DNA of 64,000 nucleotides from Roseicyclus salinarum (GCF_029624655.1 NZ_JARRSA010000004.1:119844-183843), one strand, 5' to 3'; shown: positions 1 through 8,818, numbered from the stretch's first letter. Notes: a model not told the origin generated them from the letters alone. Numbers and translations: made by a program.

Positions 1-531
1 GACGTATTCCTCCACCAGCGAGGCCTGCACCTCGTATCCGTAGTCGAGAAAGCGCCGGGTTTCGTGCGGATCGAAGAGGTAGGGGTCCTCGATCCGAACG
101 TGCTCCGCGAAGGCGCGCGCGGGGTGATAGCCCGTCGTTTCGCGGTTCTGCCATTGCCAGACATGCGTCATCTCGTGGGCGAAGAACATCGCCGCGGCAA
201 GGCTGCGCCGCCCGTCGCGCCCGGCGACGTAGTCGTCCAGCCAGAAGCCGGGCCGCACGTGCATCGTGTCGAAAAGCACGATCCCGGCGGTGCGCGTCTC
301 GATGAAGCCGTCTTCGGGCGGCGGCCAGATGCGTTCGCGGCAGGCAGTCCGGGGCCGGGCCGGATAGCGGCGCGTTCCGAGGCCGATCAGAGGGTTCTCG
401 ACGATGCGCACGGCGCCGGCGTCGAAGGTCTCGCCCTTGAGGTCGGCCATGTAGGCGGCCTCGGCCTGCGTCAGCGGACGACCGCACGCGGCGAGCGAAA
501 GGCAGAGCGTCAGGAGGAGAGCGAGGCGCAT
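1..531 (-). CDS. Putative zinc-site lipoprotein, C-terminus cut by window edge
   Basis: The reading frame starts at the ATG complementary to 529-531 and runs leftwards off the window, so only the first 177 codons are seen. It opens with a short hydrophobic signal ending in a lipobox (LAAC, Cys16), which predicts a lipid-anchored periplasmic protein. Residues 119-123 read HEMTH, an HExxH metallopeptidase-type zinc motif, followed by W/Q-rich sequence. I do not recognise a named family; a metal-binding or peptidase role is inferred from the motif only. It diverges from the cytochrome genes that start at 646. Confidence 0.7.
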   Translation of the reverse strand, partial: MRLALLLTLCLSLAACGRPLTQAEAAYMADLKGETFDAGAVRIVENPLIGLGTRRYPARPRTACRERIWPPPEDGFIETRTAGIVLFDTMHVRPGFWLDDYVAGRDGRRSLAAAMFFAHEMTHVWQWQNRETTGYHPARAFAEHVRIEDPYLFDPHETRRFLDYGYEVQASLVEEYV

Positions 532-645
532 GGCGCGTAGGATGGCGGGATTCCCGCCGCCTTGAAAGCCCCCCGGCGCGGTTTGACCCGGATCAATGCG
601 CCCGACGCGATGCGGGCGGAGGATGGTCGCGAAGGAGGACGACCG

Positions 646-1047
646 ATGCGCATGACCATCCCGATCTCCTGCGTCGTGGCCCTTGGCCTTGCCGCGCCAG
701 CCGCCGCGCAGGACGCCCGCGCGGGGGCGGTCCTCTATGCCGATTTCTGCGCGGTCTGCCATGGGCGCGACCTGCGGGGCGATGGGCCTTTGGCCGGCGC
801 GCTGGCGGTGCGGCCGCCGGACCTGACGACGCTTGCAGGCGACGGCGAATTTCCGGTGCTGGAGGTCGCGCGCCAGATCGACGGGCGCAGCGGGATCCTG
901 GCGCATGGCGGGGAGATGCCGCTTTTCGGGCGCTACTTTGAGGGGCGGGGTCCCCATGTCGCGTTGCAGGGGCCCGCCGGCCAACCGGTCCTTCTCAGCC
1001 AGCCCGTCGCCGACCTGATCGCATACCTTATGGAGGAACAGTCTTGA
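646..1047 (+). CDS. Small periplasmic c-type cytochrome (first of a tandem pair)
   Basis: A 133-residue monohaem cytochrome c. A signal peptide ends near AAPAAAQ (about residue 22), so the mature protein is periplasmic. The haem-binding motif CAVCH is at residues 35-39 and a likely axial methionine is Met91 in HGGEMP. The start was chosen at ATG 646 because GAAGGAGG lies just upstream; an in-frame ATG 84 bases earlier would precede the signal peptide with unrelated sequence. It overlaps the next cytochrome gene by four bases and is clearly related to it (shared RGDGP, IDGR and a GEMP/SDMP methionine motif), so the two look like a duplicated pair. The electron partner is unknown. Confidence 0.85.
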   Translation: MRMTIPISCVVALGLAAPAAAQDARAGAVLYADFCAVCHGRDLRGDGPLAGALAVRPPDLTTLAGDGEFPVLEVARQIDGRSGILAHGGEMPLFGRYFEGRGPHVALQGPAGQPVLLSQPVADLIAYLMEEQS

Positions 1048-1430
1048 GACACCTGATCGCCGCGGTGGCCATGGCCGCCGCGCTGCCTGCCGCCGCGCAG
1101 GACGCCGCCCGCGGAGAGCGCCTGTTCGCCGAGCATTGCGCGGTCTGCCACGGGCTGGGTCTTCGCGGCGACGGGCCGATGGCGGAGATCCTCCTGATCC
1201 CGCCGCCCGACCTCACCCGCATCGCCGAGCGGCACGACGGCTTTCCCCGCGTCGGCATCGCCCGGACGATCGACGGGCGCGCGCCGATGGTCAGCCACGG
1301 CTCGGACATGCCGATCTACGGCTACGTGTTCAGAGAGATGAGCCGCGTCCTCCACGACGGGTCGCAGACGGTCGTGACCGCGCCCGAGGTGGTGGACCTC
1401 GTGGCCTATCTGGAGAGCGTGCAGGAATAG
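1044..1430 (+). CDS. Small periplasmic c-type cytochrome (second of pair)
   Basis: A 128-residue monohaem cytochrome c with a signal peptide (cleavage near residue 19), haem motif CAVCH at residues 32-36 and probable axial Met89 in HGSDMP. The start is TTG at 1044, overlapping the stop of the upstream cytochrome in a TTGA arrangement, with GGAGG at 1033-1037 inside the upstream gene; translational coupling is likely. Sequence and length match its neighbour, so the pair probably arose by duplication and may act together as electron carriers or as subunits of one oxidoreductase not present here. Confidence 0.83.
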   Translation: MRHLIAAVAMAAALPAAAQDAARGERLFAEHCAVCHGLGLRGDGPMAEILLIPPPDLTRIAERHDGFPRVGIARTIDGRAPMVSHGSDMPIYGYVFREMSRVLHDGSQTVVTAPEVVDLVAYLESVQE

Positions 1431-1565
1431 ACGGCCGGGCGCGAGCGCCGGTCGGACGGTCATTCGACAGAACCTTGGATGCCGCTCTGCCGCCTCCGCG
1501 GCGCGGTCGGGGCCTCTGGCACATGCGCGTGGCACCCCCCGCACGCCATGTCCCCTCAAGGCGAC

Positions 1566-1590
1566 GGGCCGGCGTGTGACAGGCCGGCCC
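1566..1590. terminator. GC-rich hairpin between convergent genes
   Basis: GGGCCGGC (1566-1573) and GCCGGCCC (1583-1590) form a perfect 8-bp stem with a 9-nt loop in the 170-bp space between the convergent cytochrome and GYD genes. It has no T-run, so it is only a candidate terminator or 3'-end stabiliser. Confidence 0.3.
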
Positions 1591-1600
1591 GCCGGTCTGC

Positions 1601-1933
1601 TCACGATCCGGGGGCCTTGTAGCTCGCGGCGATCTTGGCGGCCTTTTCCGCGACGCCCTCGAATTCCTCGGGGCTCCAGGCGCGCATCGTCTGAAAGCTG
1701 TCGGCCACGCCCGAGGCTGCAATGGCCATGTTGACGGCCATGGAATCCGCCCCGTCAGGCATCTCGGCGATGGCGAGGACGTCGTGGCTTCCGGTGGTCA
1801 TGTACATGTCCTTGAGCGTGCCGCCCGCCGCCTCGATAAGCGCGCCGATGGCCTTCCGGCGGCCCTTGGCGCCGGACATGAGCCCCTTCACGCCCTCGCG
1901 GGTGTAGCAGGCCTGAACGATGAATGTCGGCAT
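1601..1933 (-). CDS. GYD domain protein
   Basis: A 110-residue cytoplasmic protein beginning MPTFIVQACYT and carrying the GYD-family pattern: an N-terminal beta strand, RKAIGALIEAAGG, the TTGSHDVLAIAEMPD segment, then a helix with MAIAASG. GYD proteins are small ferredoxin-like-fold proteins of unknown role. The start ATG at 1931-1933 has GGGAGGA eight bases upstream, which settles it; the frame stays open far upstream only because it runs antisense to parE. It follows parE in the same direction after a 269-bp gap. Confidence 0.8.
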   Translation of the reverse strand: MPTFIVQACYTREGVKGLMSGAKGRRKAIGALIEAAGGTLKDMYMTTGSHDVLAIAEMPDGADSMAVNMAIAASGVADSFQTMRAWSPEEFEGVAEKAAKIAASYKAPGS

Positions 1934-2202
1934 CTTCCGATCCTCCCTAACGGTTTCAGCCGCTCGGCAGGGGATCGCCTGGATGCCTGGCTCAGGGGCG
2001 GGGAACTCTGGGGAACCCTCGGGGCGGAGCCTATCCCAGAGGGGGGATTCGGGCAATCGGCGGGGGGGGCACGGCGGCGCGGAACCCAGGGCCGGAACAG
2101 TGGCGACGCCGCCGGCCCTGCGGCTGCCGCGCCCTGGCGAGGCTTGGGGCGCGTGCCGCCCTTCAGACGGCAGCAGACCCCCGTCTTGCCGCTCCGCTCG
2201 CT

Positions 2203-4164
2203 TCAGACATCCAGTTCCTCCACGAACCGCGCGTTTTCCTGGATGTACTGGAACCGCAGTTCGGGTTTCTTGCCCATCAGCCGCTCCACGAGGTCGCCGG
2301 TCTCGCCCGGCACCTCGTCGTCCACCGACACCCGGATCAGCTTTCGCGAGGCGGGGTCCATCGTGGTTTCCTTGAGATCCTTGGCGTCCATCTCGCCGAG
2401 ACCCTTGAAGCGGGAGACGTCGATCTTGCCCTTGCCGCCGAGGCCCTTGCGGAACCACGCGTCCTTCTCGGCCTCGTCCAGGCAGTAGACGCGCCGCGCC
2501 CCTTGCGTCAGGCGGAACAGGGGCGGGCAGGCGAGGTAAAGGTGGCCGCGGTCGATCAGGGGCTGCATCTGGCTGAAGAAGAACGTCATCAGGAGCGAGG
2601 CGATATGCGCGCCGTCGACGTCGGCGTCGGTCATGATGATGATCTTGTCGTAGCGCAGGTCCTCGATGTTGAACCGCGTGCCCATGCCGACCCCGAGGGC
2701 CTGGCAGAGGTCGGAAATCTCGGCATTCTGGCCGAGCTTGGACGAGGCGGCGCCCAGCACGTTCAGGATCTTGCCGCGAAGGGGCAGAAGCGCCTGCGTC
2801 TTGCGGTCGCGCGCCATCTTGGCCGAGCCGCCCGCGCTGTCGCCCTCGACGATGAACAGCTCGGTCCCGTCGCGCGCAGATTGCGAGCAATCGACCAGCT
2901 TGCCGGGCAGGCGCAGCTTCTTGGTGGCGGTCTTGCGCGCCGTCTCCTTCTCGGCGCGGCGGCGCAGGCGTTCCTCGGCGCGCAGCACGAGGAAGTCTAG
3001 GATGGACCCCGCCGCCTTGGTGTTGTTGGCCAGCCAGTTGTCGAAATGGTCGCGCACCGCGCCCTCGACCATCCGCGCGGCCTCGGTCGTGGCGAGGCGG
3101 TCCTTTGTCTGGCCGACGAATTCGGGCTCGGCGATGAAGCATGACACCAGCGCGCAGCCGCCCCCGGTGAGGTCCTCGCGCGTGATGTTTCCCGCCTTGC
3201 GGTTGCCCACCAGCTCGCCATATGCGCGGACGCCCTTGAGGATCGCGGCCCAGAAGCCCGCCTCGTGCGTGCCACCCTCGGGCGTGGGCACGGTGTTGCA
3301 GTAGGACTGGATGAAGCCGTCGCGCGAGGGGGTCCACGTGATCGCCCATTCGACCGAGCCGGGGGCGTTGAAGCGGGACTGGAACTCGACCCGGCCCGCG
3401 AAGGGCGCGTCGGTGTAGGTGGCCGAGCCGCCGATCGTCTCCGACAGGTAGTCCGAGAGGCCGCCGGGGAAGTGGAACGTGGCCTCGGCGGGCGTCTCGC
3501 CGTCGTCGATGGCCGATTTCCAGCGGATCTCGACACCCGAGAAAAGGTAGGCCTTGGAGCGCACCATCTTGATCAGGCGCGCGGGCTTGAAGCGGTGCGA
3601 GCCGAAGATCTGCTCGTCGGCGTGGAAGGTGACGGTGGTGCCGCGCCGGTTGCTGACCGCCCCCTCCGAGCGCACCGGACCCTGCGGGATCCCGCGCGAG
3701 AATTCCTGCACGAAAAGCTCGCGGTTGCGCGCGACCTCGACCCGGACATGGTCCGAAAGCGCGTTGACGACCGACACGCCGACGCCGTGCAGGCCGCCGC
3801 TGGTCTGGTATGCCTTGCCCGAGAACTTGCCCCCCGCATGGAGCGTGCAGAGGATCACCTCGAGCGCGGACTTGTCGGGAAACTTCGGGTGCGGGTCGAT
3901 GGGGATGCCGCGCCCGTTGTCGCGCACCGACACCGAATGATCCGCGTGAAGCTCGACTTCGATGCGGCTGGCGTAACCCGCCACCGCCTCGTCCATCGAG
4001 TTGTCGAGAACTTCGGCGACGAGGTGGTGCAGCGCCCGCTCGTCGGTGCCGCCGATATACATGCCGGGACGCTTGCGGACGGGCTCCAGCCCTTCCAGCA
4101 CCTCGATCGAAGAGGCGTCGTAGCCCTCGGGCGTATCGTGTCCGGACAGGAGGTCGTCGGCCAT
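2203..4164 (-). CDS. parE: DNA topoisomerase IV subunit B
   Basis: A 653-residue type IIA topoisomerase ATPase subunit that with ParC decatenates daughter chromosomes. The N-terminal GHKL ATPase shows RPGMYIG, the EVLDNSMDEA helix, DNGRGIP and GGLHGVG; the transducer domain follows; the TOPRIM domain shows EGDSAGGSA and DADVDGAHI; the C-terminus has the short GyrB/ParE tail ending in QYIQENARFVEELDV. The length of about 650 residues and absence of the large GyrB TOPRIM insertion favour ParE over GyrB. The start ATG is at 4162-4164. Single gene by context. Confidence 0.93.
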   Translation of the reverse strand: MADDLLSGHDTPEGYDASSIEVLEGLEPVRKRPGMYIGGTDERALHHLVAEVLDNSMDEAVAGYASRIEVELHADHSVSVRDNGRGIPIDPHPKFPDKSALEVILCTLHAGGKFSGKAYQTSGGLHGVGVSVVNALSDHVRVEVARNRELFVQEFSRGIPQGPVRSEGAVSNRRGTTVTFHADEQIFGSHRFKPARLIKMVRSKAYLFSGVEIRWKSAIDDGETPAEATFHFPGGLSDYLSETIGGSATYTDAPFAGRVEFQSRFNAPGSVEWAITWTPSRDGFIQSYCNTVPTPEGGTHEAGFWAAILKGVRAYGELVGNRKAGNITREDLTGGGCALVSCFIAEPEFVGQTKDRLATTEAARMVEGAVRDHFDNWLANNTKAAGSILDFLVLRAEERLRRRAEKETARKTATKKLRLPGKLVDCSQSARDGTELFIVEGDSAGGSAKMARDRKTQALLPLRGKILNVLGAASSKLGQNAEISDLCQALGVGMGTRFNIEDLRYDKIIIMTDADVDGAHIASLLMTFFFSQMQPLIDRGHLYLACPPLFRLTQGARRVYCLDEAEKDAWFRKGLGGKGKIDVSRFKGLGEMDAKDLKETTMDPASRKLIRVSVDDEVPGETGDLVERLMGKKPELRFQYIQENARFVEELDV

Positions 4165-4348
4165 GGCGCTGCTCTATATTGTGGCGATTTCGCGCGAATA
4201 TGGCAGGTTTGGTTGTGTGGGGAAAGGGCGCCGTGGCGGTCGGCAGGGCAGGTGCGACGCTTTCAGCGGGGGCGCGCGCTCCGATGTCGCGTTGCGCGGC
4301 GGGTCTTGCGCCGGACAAGCCCTGGCCGGGGCGCCGGACTTCGGGCGT

Positions 4349-4846
4349 CTAGCGCATCTCGGCGGGGGCGGGCGCGCTGATGTAGGGCGTGCTTCCGTCG
4401 AAACCGAAGTAGTAGTTGAGGACGGCGTCGTCGATGATGTTGCGCTGGTAGGCCACCGAGGCGACGGCATAGAGGTCGATCAGCTGCTGCTCGGTGATCG
4501 TGCCGTCCTGCAGCGCGATGATCCCGGCCTCGATCTGGTTGATCACGTCCTGATTCATCTTCTCGTTCGCCGAGGTGAACAGCTGCTCCGCACCCGCCTC
4601 CGTGACCATGCCCGTCGCGTAAAGCGGCTCGAAGTGGGCGGAGGTGAAGCCGATGAAGCTGTCGTTCAGCTGCCGGGTCCTGAGCTCGTCGTCGATCCGC
4701 GAGGTGAGGACGTCGATTCCCCCCGTGAGGACGGCCGTGGCGGCGATCGCCATGCCGACCGCTCCGGCGGCGACGACGGTGTAATCCACTGTGATTGCAC
4801 CGTTTTCATCGCGCAGGTATTTCTGGACACTCGGAAACACGAACAC
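4349..4846 (-). CDS. Flp-pilin-like membrane protein of unknown function
   Basis: A 165-residue protein whose N-terminus (FxxDENGAITVDYTVVAAG) resembles the Flp/type IVb pilin motif: a short polar leader, a Gly-Ala cleavage-like site, an acidic residue (Asp) where pilins have Glu5, Tyr, then one hydrophobic helix at about residues 20-42. Unlike true Flp pilins (50-60 residues) it carries a further 120-residue, acidic, mostly helical domain. No tad/cpa assembly genes are in the window. A pseudopilin or secreted/anchored protein is possible; function unknown. Confidence 0.7.
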   Translation of the reverse strand: MFVFPSVQKYLRDENGAITVDYTVVAAGAVGMAIAATAVLTGGIDVLTSRIDDELRTRQLNDSFIGFTSAHFEPLYATGMVTEAGAEQLFTSANEKMNQDVINQIEAGIIALQDGTITEQQLIDLYAVASVAYQRNIIDDAVLNYYFGFDGSTPYISAPAPAEMR

Positions 4847-5076
4847 ATCCTCTCACATCGGCCGCGGGATCTCCTGATGATGGGGGACTTCGGCCGAATT
4901 ATGGCGAATTGCACTCCGTGCGCTGAACAATCGCGGAAGGTACGGTAAACGACGCGGCCGAAAGCGTCGCGTTTCGGAACCAATCGCGATGCGGCGATTT
5001 CCTGCCGTCCGAGGTCCGGGGACGGGCAGGGCGCGCCGTGGCGCTTGCGCGCGCCGGGCCTTCTTCCCTATAGCGC

Positions 5077-5751
5077 ATGGTCATGCGCAAGCTGCGAAAC
5101 ACTCCGATCCTTCCGGCCCTTGCCGCGCTTGGCGCGCTTGCCGCCGCGTCGCCGCTGGCCTCCCATCCCCACATCTTCATCGATGCCGGCGTGACGCTGT
5201 CGCTGGACGAGGCGGGCCGCATCGAGGCCGTGGAGGTGACGTGGCGCTATGACGAGCTGTATTCGCTGATCCTCTTGCAGGATTACGGGCTGGACGAGGA
5301 TTTCGACACCAACCTGACCGAGGCCGAAATCGCCGCGACGCTGGGGTTCGACCTCAACTGGAACGGCGGTTTCGAGGGCGGGCTGCACCTGTTCCGGGGG
5401 GGCGCGCCCCTTGCGATCGGCGCGCCCGAGGCCGTTTCGCTGACGCTTCTGCCGGACGGGCGGCTGCAGACCGTGCATCGGCGGGCCGTCTCGGGCGATC
5501 CCGGCGGCGACGTGCCGGCCGAGGCGCGGATCTACGACGCGGACTTCTACATCGCCTTCGAGGCGACGCTTCCCTCGGGGGTGGCGGGCGGCGACTGCGC
5601 GCCCGAACTGGTCCGTGCCGATCTCGACGCGGCCTATGCGGCGCTCGAGGCCGAGATCGCCTCGATCGGTGGCGCCGTGGCGGCCGAGGACAACTTTCCG
5701 CCCGTGGGCGCGCTTTTCGCCGACAGCCTGGTCTTCTCATGCGGCCGCTGA
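5077..5751 (+). CDS. DUF1007 family periplasmic protein
   Basis: A 224-residue exported protein with a signal peptide (AALGALAAASPLASH) followed by HPHIFIDAG, the hallmark start of the DUF1007 family. These proteins are regularly encoded next to NicO-type nickel/cobalt transporters and are thought to be their periplasmic partner, with the N-terminal histidines plausibly binding metal. The stop codon overlaps the transporter gene. An alternative ATG at 5083 is equally possible because no strong ribosome-binding site is visible. Confidence 0.82.
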   Translation: MVMRKLRNTPILPALAALGALAAASPLASHPHIFIDAGVTLSLDEAGRIEAVEVTWRYDELYSLILLQDYGLDEDFDTNLTEAEIAATLGFDLNWNGGFEGGLHLFRGGAPLAIGAPEAVSLTLLPDGRLQTVHRRAVSGDPGGDVPAEARIYDADFYIAFEATLPSGVAGGDCAPELVRADLDAAYAALEAEIASIGGAVAAEDNFPPVGALFADSLVFSCGR

Positions 5752-6656
5752 TGTCGCTTGCGATTCTTGCCGGCCTCGGCGCGGTCGCGGTGTTCTGGAT
5801 CTCGGGCGCGGACCGCGTGGTCTGGGCCTGGTCGCTCGAGGGGCAGCGCGCCGCGCAGGGCGGGATGGCGGGCGCGATCCGAAGCCTGCGGGCAGGCGAT
5901 CTGGCCGCGCTGCTCCCCCTGCTGGGCGTGTGCTTCACCTACGGCTTCTTCCACGCCGCGGGTCCGGGGCACGGCAAGCTCCTCATCGGAGGCTACGGCG
6001 CGGCGCGCGAGGTCGGTGCGTGGCGTCTTTCGGCCGTCGCGCTGGCGTCCAGCCTCGGGCAGGGGCTTACGGCGGTGGCGCTGGTGGCGGCAGGCCTCTG
6101 GCTGGTGGGCTGGAGCCGTGAGCGCATGACGGACATGGCCGACCGCCTGCTGCAGCCGCTCGGCTTCGCGGCGATCGCGGCCATCGGCCTGTGGCTCGTC
6201 CTGCGCGGCGTGCGGGGCGTCGCGTCGCGGCCCGGGCCGGCGGGTCATCACCACGCCGACCACCGCCACGACGGCGCCTGCGGGTCGGACGGGGGCTGCG
6301 GACACGCGCACGCGCCCGATCCGGCCACGGTCGCGGCGGCCACCGGCTGGCGCGAGCTTGCCGCCCTGATCGCGGCGGTCGCGGTGCGGCCCTGCACCGG
6401 AGCGCTTTTCCTGCTGATCCTGACGGCGCAGATGGGCCTGTTCGCGTGGGGTGTCCTCGGGACCTTCGCGATGGCGCTCGGCACGGCCTCGGTCACGGTG
6501 GTCGTGGCGCTCGGGGCGGTGGGGGTGCGGCGGGGCGTGCTTGGCGGGCTGGCGCGGGGCGGCGAGCGCCTGGCGCGGGTGCAGGCCGCGCTTCAGGTCG
6601 TCGTCGGGCTTGGCGTGGCGGGGATCGCCGGGGGGCTCGCGCTCGCCTCGGTCTGA
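5739..6656 (+). CDS. NicO/RcnA-type nickel/cobalt transporter
   Basis: A 305-residue inner-membrane protein with about six hydrophobic segments. FHAAGPGHGK in the second segment is the family's metal-pathway signature, and the cytoplasmic loop near residues 168-195 is His/Cys/Asp-rich (HHHADHRHD, CGSDGGCGHAH), as in RcnA-like exporters. VRPCTGALFLLIL marks the second conserved membrane motif. It overlaps the DUF1007 gene by 13 bases; a start at ATG 5751 (TGATG overlap) is the alternative. Efflux rather than uptake is inferred from the His-rich loop. Confidence 0.82.
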   Translation: MRPLMSLAILAGLGAVAVFWISGADRVVWAWSLEGQRAAQGGMAGAIRSLRAGDLAALLPLLGVCFTYGFFHAAGPGHGKLLIGGYGAAREVGAWRLSAVALASSLGQGLTAVALVAAGLWLVGWSRERMTDMADRLLQPLGFAAIAAIGLWLVLRGVRGVASRPGPAGHHHADHRHDGACGSDGGCGHAHAPDPATVAAATGWRELAALIAAVAVRPCTGALFLLILTAQMGLFAWGVLGTFAMALGTASVTVVVALGAVGVRRGVLGGLARGGERLARVQAALQVVVGLGVAGIAGGLALASV

Positions 6657-6739
6657 GCCGCGCCGCGCAGCCCTGGGGGCATCCGGCGCGCCCGGCGACA
6701 AGCCTTGCGGCGGGTGGCGCGCGCGACTAGAGCGCCGTC

Positions 6740-8110
6740 ATGACCCTCACCCAGCACATACGCGCCACGCTTCGCATCGGCGTGCCGCTGATCGGCGGAC
6801 AGCTGGCGCAGATCCTCATCCAGCTGACCGATACCGTGATGATGGGCTGGTATGGCGTCGAGGAACTGGCGGCCGTCGCGCTCGGGGCGTCCTACTTCCA
6901 CGTCATCCTGATCCTCGGGATGGGCTTCGCGCTGGCCGTCATGCCGATGGTCGCGGCCGCCGCGAGCAACGATGACGCCGTTCAGGTGCGGCGCGTGACC
7001 CGGATGGGTCTCTGGCTCGGGATCGCCTTCGGCCTCCTGATCCTGCCCGTGTTCTGGTTTTCGGGCGCGATCTTGCTGGCGGCGCGGCAGGTGCCGCAGG
7101 TGGCGCAGGACGCCCAGACCTACCTGCGCATCGCGGGCCTCGCGATCCTGCCCGGCGTCCTCGCGCTGGTGCTGCGCTCGCACCTCTCGGCGCTGGAGCG
7201 TCCGCGCGTCGTCCTCTGGGCGTGGCTTGGCGGCGCGGTCCTGAACGCAGGGCTGAACTGGGTCCTGATCTTCGGCAACCTCGGCGCGCCGGAGCTTGGC
7301 ATCACCGGCGCGGCGCTCGCCTCGCTCGGGACGAACTGGCTCATCTTCGGGGTCTTGGCGGTCTTCGCGGCGCGGGCGCGGGGTCTGTCGGAGTACACGC
7401 TTTTCGCCCGCTTCTGGCGGCCCGACCGCGAAGCCTTCGTTTCGGTCTTCCGCCTTGGCTGGCCGATCGCGCTGACACTGCTGGCGGAATCGGGGCTGTT
7501 CGTCGCCACGATGCTGATGATGGGATGGATCGGGACGACCGAGCTCGCGGCCAACGGCATCGCGCTTCAGATCATCTCGGTGACATTCATGGTGCATGTC
7601 GGCCTCAGCTCGGCCGCGACGGTGCGCGCGGGCCGGGCCTGGGGACGGGCGGACCGGCCGAACCTGCGCCTTGCCGCCGTCGCGGCCCTCGGGCTTTCGG
7701 CGGCGATGGTGGCGCTGACGATCGCGCTTCTGGTGGGGTTCCCCGAACCGCTCGTCGGTCTTTTCCTGGACCCCGGCGATCCGCTTCGCCCGGCGATCGT
7801 GACGCTGGGCGCGCAGCTTCTGTTCGTGGCGGCCTTCTTCCAGCTCGCCGATGCGGCCCAGGTCATGGCGTTGGGGCTCCTGCGCGGGGTGCAGGACACT
7901 CGGATGCCGATGGTCTACGCCATCGTCAGCTACTGGCTGGTGGGAATGCCGTTGGCCTACGTGCTCGGTTTCACCCTTGGGCTCGGTGCGCCGGGTATCT
8001 GGTGGGGCCTCGTGGCGGGGCTTGGCCTCGCGGGCGGGTCGATGATCGCGCGGTTCTGGACCGGCGCGGTGCGCGGCGCAGGCCCGGAGGCAGGGCGCGC
8101 GGCATCGTGA
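6740..8110 (+). CDS. MATE family multidrug efflux protein
   Basis: A 456-residue polytopic protein with about 12 transmembrane helices. The N-terminus (GVPLIGGQLAQILIQLTDTVMMGWYG) and the second-half repeat (RLGWPIALTLLAESGLFVATMLMMGWIG) show the MATE pseudo-twofold symmetry, and ALGLLRGVQDTRMPM is typical of the NorM group. It would export cationic drugs or dyes using Na+ or H+ gradients; the substrate cannot be read from sequence. It is not overlapped by neighbours and seems monocistronic. Confidence 0.88.
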   Translation: MTLTQHIRATLRIGVPLIGGQLAQILIQLTDTVMMGWYGVEELAAVALGASYFHVILILGMGFALAVMPMVAAAASNDDAVQVRRVTRMGLWLGIAFGLLILPVFWFSGAILLAARQVPQVAQDAQTYLRIAGLAILPGVLALVLRSHLSALERPRVVLWAWLGGAVLNAGLNWVLIFGNLGAPELGITGAALASLGTNWLIFGVLAVFAARARGLSEYTLFARFWRPDREAFVSVFRLGWPIALTLLAESGLFVATMLMMGWIGTTELAANGIALQIISVTFMVHVGLSSAATVRAGRAWGRADRPNLRLAAVAALGLSAAMVALTIALLVGFPEPLVGLFLDPGDPLRPAIVTLGAQLLFVAAFFQLADAAQVMALGLLRGVQDTRMPMVYAIVSYWLVGMPLAYVLGFTLGLGAPGIWWGLVAGLGLAGGSMIARFWTGAVRGAGPEAGRAAS

Positions 8111-8112
8111 AC

Positions 8113-8129
8113 GGCCGGCGCCGCCGGCC
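8113..8129. other. Perfect 7-bp hairpin after MATE gene
   Basis: GGCCGGC and GCCGGCC flank a 3-nt loop immediately after the MATE stop codon. No T-tract follows, so it could be a weak terminator or 3'-end protector. Confidence 0.3.
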
Positions 8130-8190
8130 CGGTTGCCTGCCGTCGCAAGGCCCGTTAAGCCGGGTCCACCCCGACACCCCGGAGATCGTG

Positions 8191-8787
8191 ATGCGTCCGT
8201 TCCCTTTCGCCCCCGTCGTCGCTCCTGTGGCCGTTCTGATGGCAGCCCTGGTGGCCGCGCCGGCCGTGTCGCAGGACCTTCCCTCGATGCGGGACGCAAG
8301 CGCCCTCGTCTTTGCCGAGGACGGCGCGGTGGAATGGGAGGTCATCCCCGATCCTGCGCTGAGCGAGGCGGACCTCGCCACGCTCGACCAGATCAACCGG
8401 GTGCAGCCGCAGCCCTATTACGCCGCGCTTGCCATCGCGCCAGACGCGGGCCTCGCCTCGGAGATGACGGCGCTCGCGGCCAACTACCATGACGAGGCCA
8501 ACGCCCGCACCGCCGCGCTCGACGCCTGCGAGGCGCGCCGCGACGAGCAGGGCGCACCCTGTATCGTGGCGCTCGTCATCCGCCCCGAAGGCTGGGAGCC
8601 GGGCCGCCCGCTGCAACTCTCGAGCCAGGCCACGGCCGCGCTTCGCGACGAATACCGGGCGCTGCCCCGGCGCAACCGGGCGATGGCGATCTCGCCCTCC
8701 ACCGGCCAATGGGCCGTGGGAGAGGGGCGGCCGGCCGCCATAGAGGCCTGCGGCGCGCCCGATTGCGTCGTCGTGGTCGAGGGCTGA
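8191..8787 (+). CDS. Uncharacterised periplasmic protein upstream of hemA
   Basis: A 198-residue protein with a clear signal peptide (LMAALVAAPAVSQ, cleavage near residue 25). The mature part contains NRVQPQPYYAALAIAPDAGL, then a segment with paired cysteines (DACEARRDEQGAPC and EACGAPDC) that could form disulfides in the periplasm. I recognise no catalytic motif. It lies directly upstream of hemA in the same direction, and relatives in this family of bacteria appear to be mislabelled as 5-aminolevulinate synthase for that reason (from memory); the sequence has nothing in common with ALA synthase. Confidence 0.7.
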   Translation: MRPFPFAPVVAPVAVLMAALVAAPAVSQDLPSMRDASALVFAEDGAVEWEVIPDPALSEADLATLDQINRVQPQPYYAALAIAPDAGLASEMTALAANYHDEANARTAALDACEARRDEQGAPCIVALVIRPEGWEPGRPLQLSSQATAALRDEYRALPRRNRAMAISPSTGQWAVGEGRPAAIEACGAPDCVVVVEG

Positions 8788-8818
8788 CGGCGGGCCTCGC
8801 CCGTGTGGCCGGCGGGCC

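Noticed and set aside
1601..4318. A 905-codon open frame on the minus strand ending in the GYD protein
   Set aside because: Most of it is a non-protein-like frame of parE; only the last 110 codons, with their own ribosome-binding site, are a gene.
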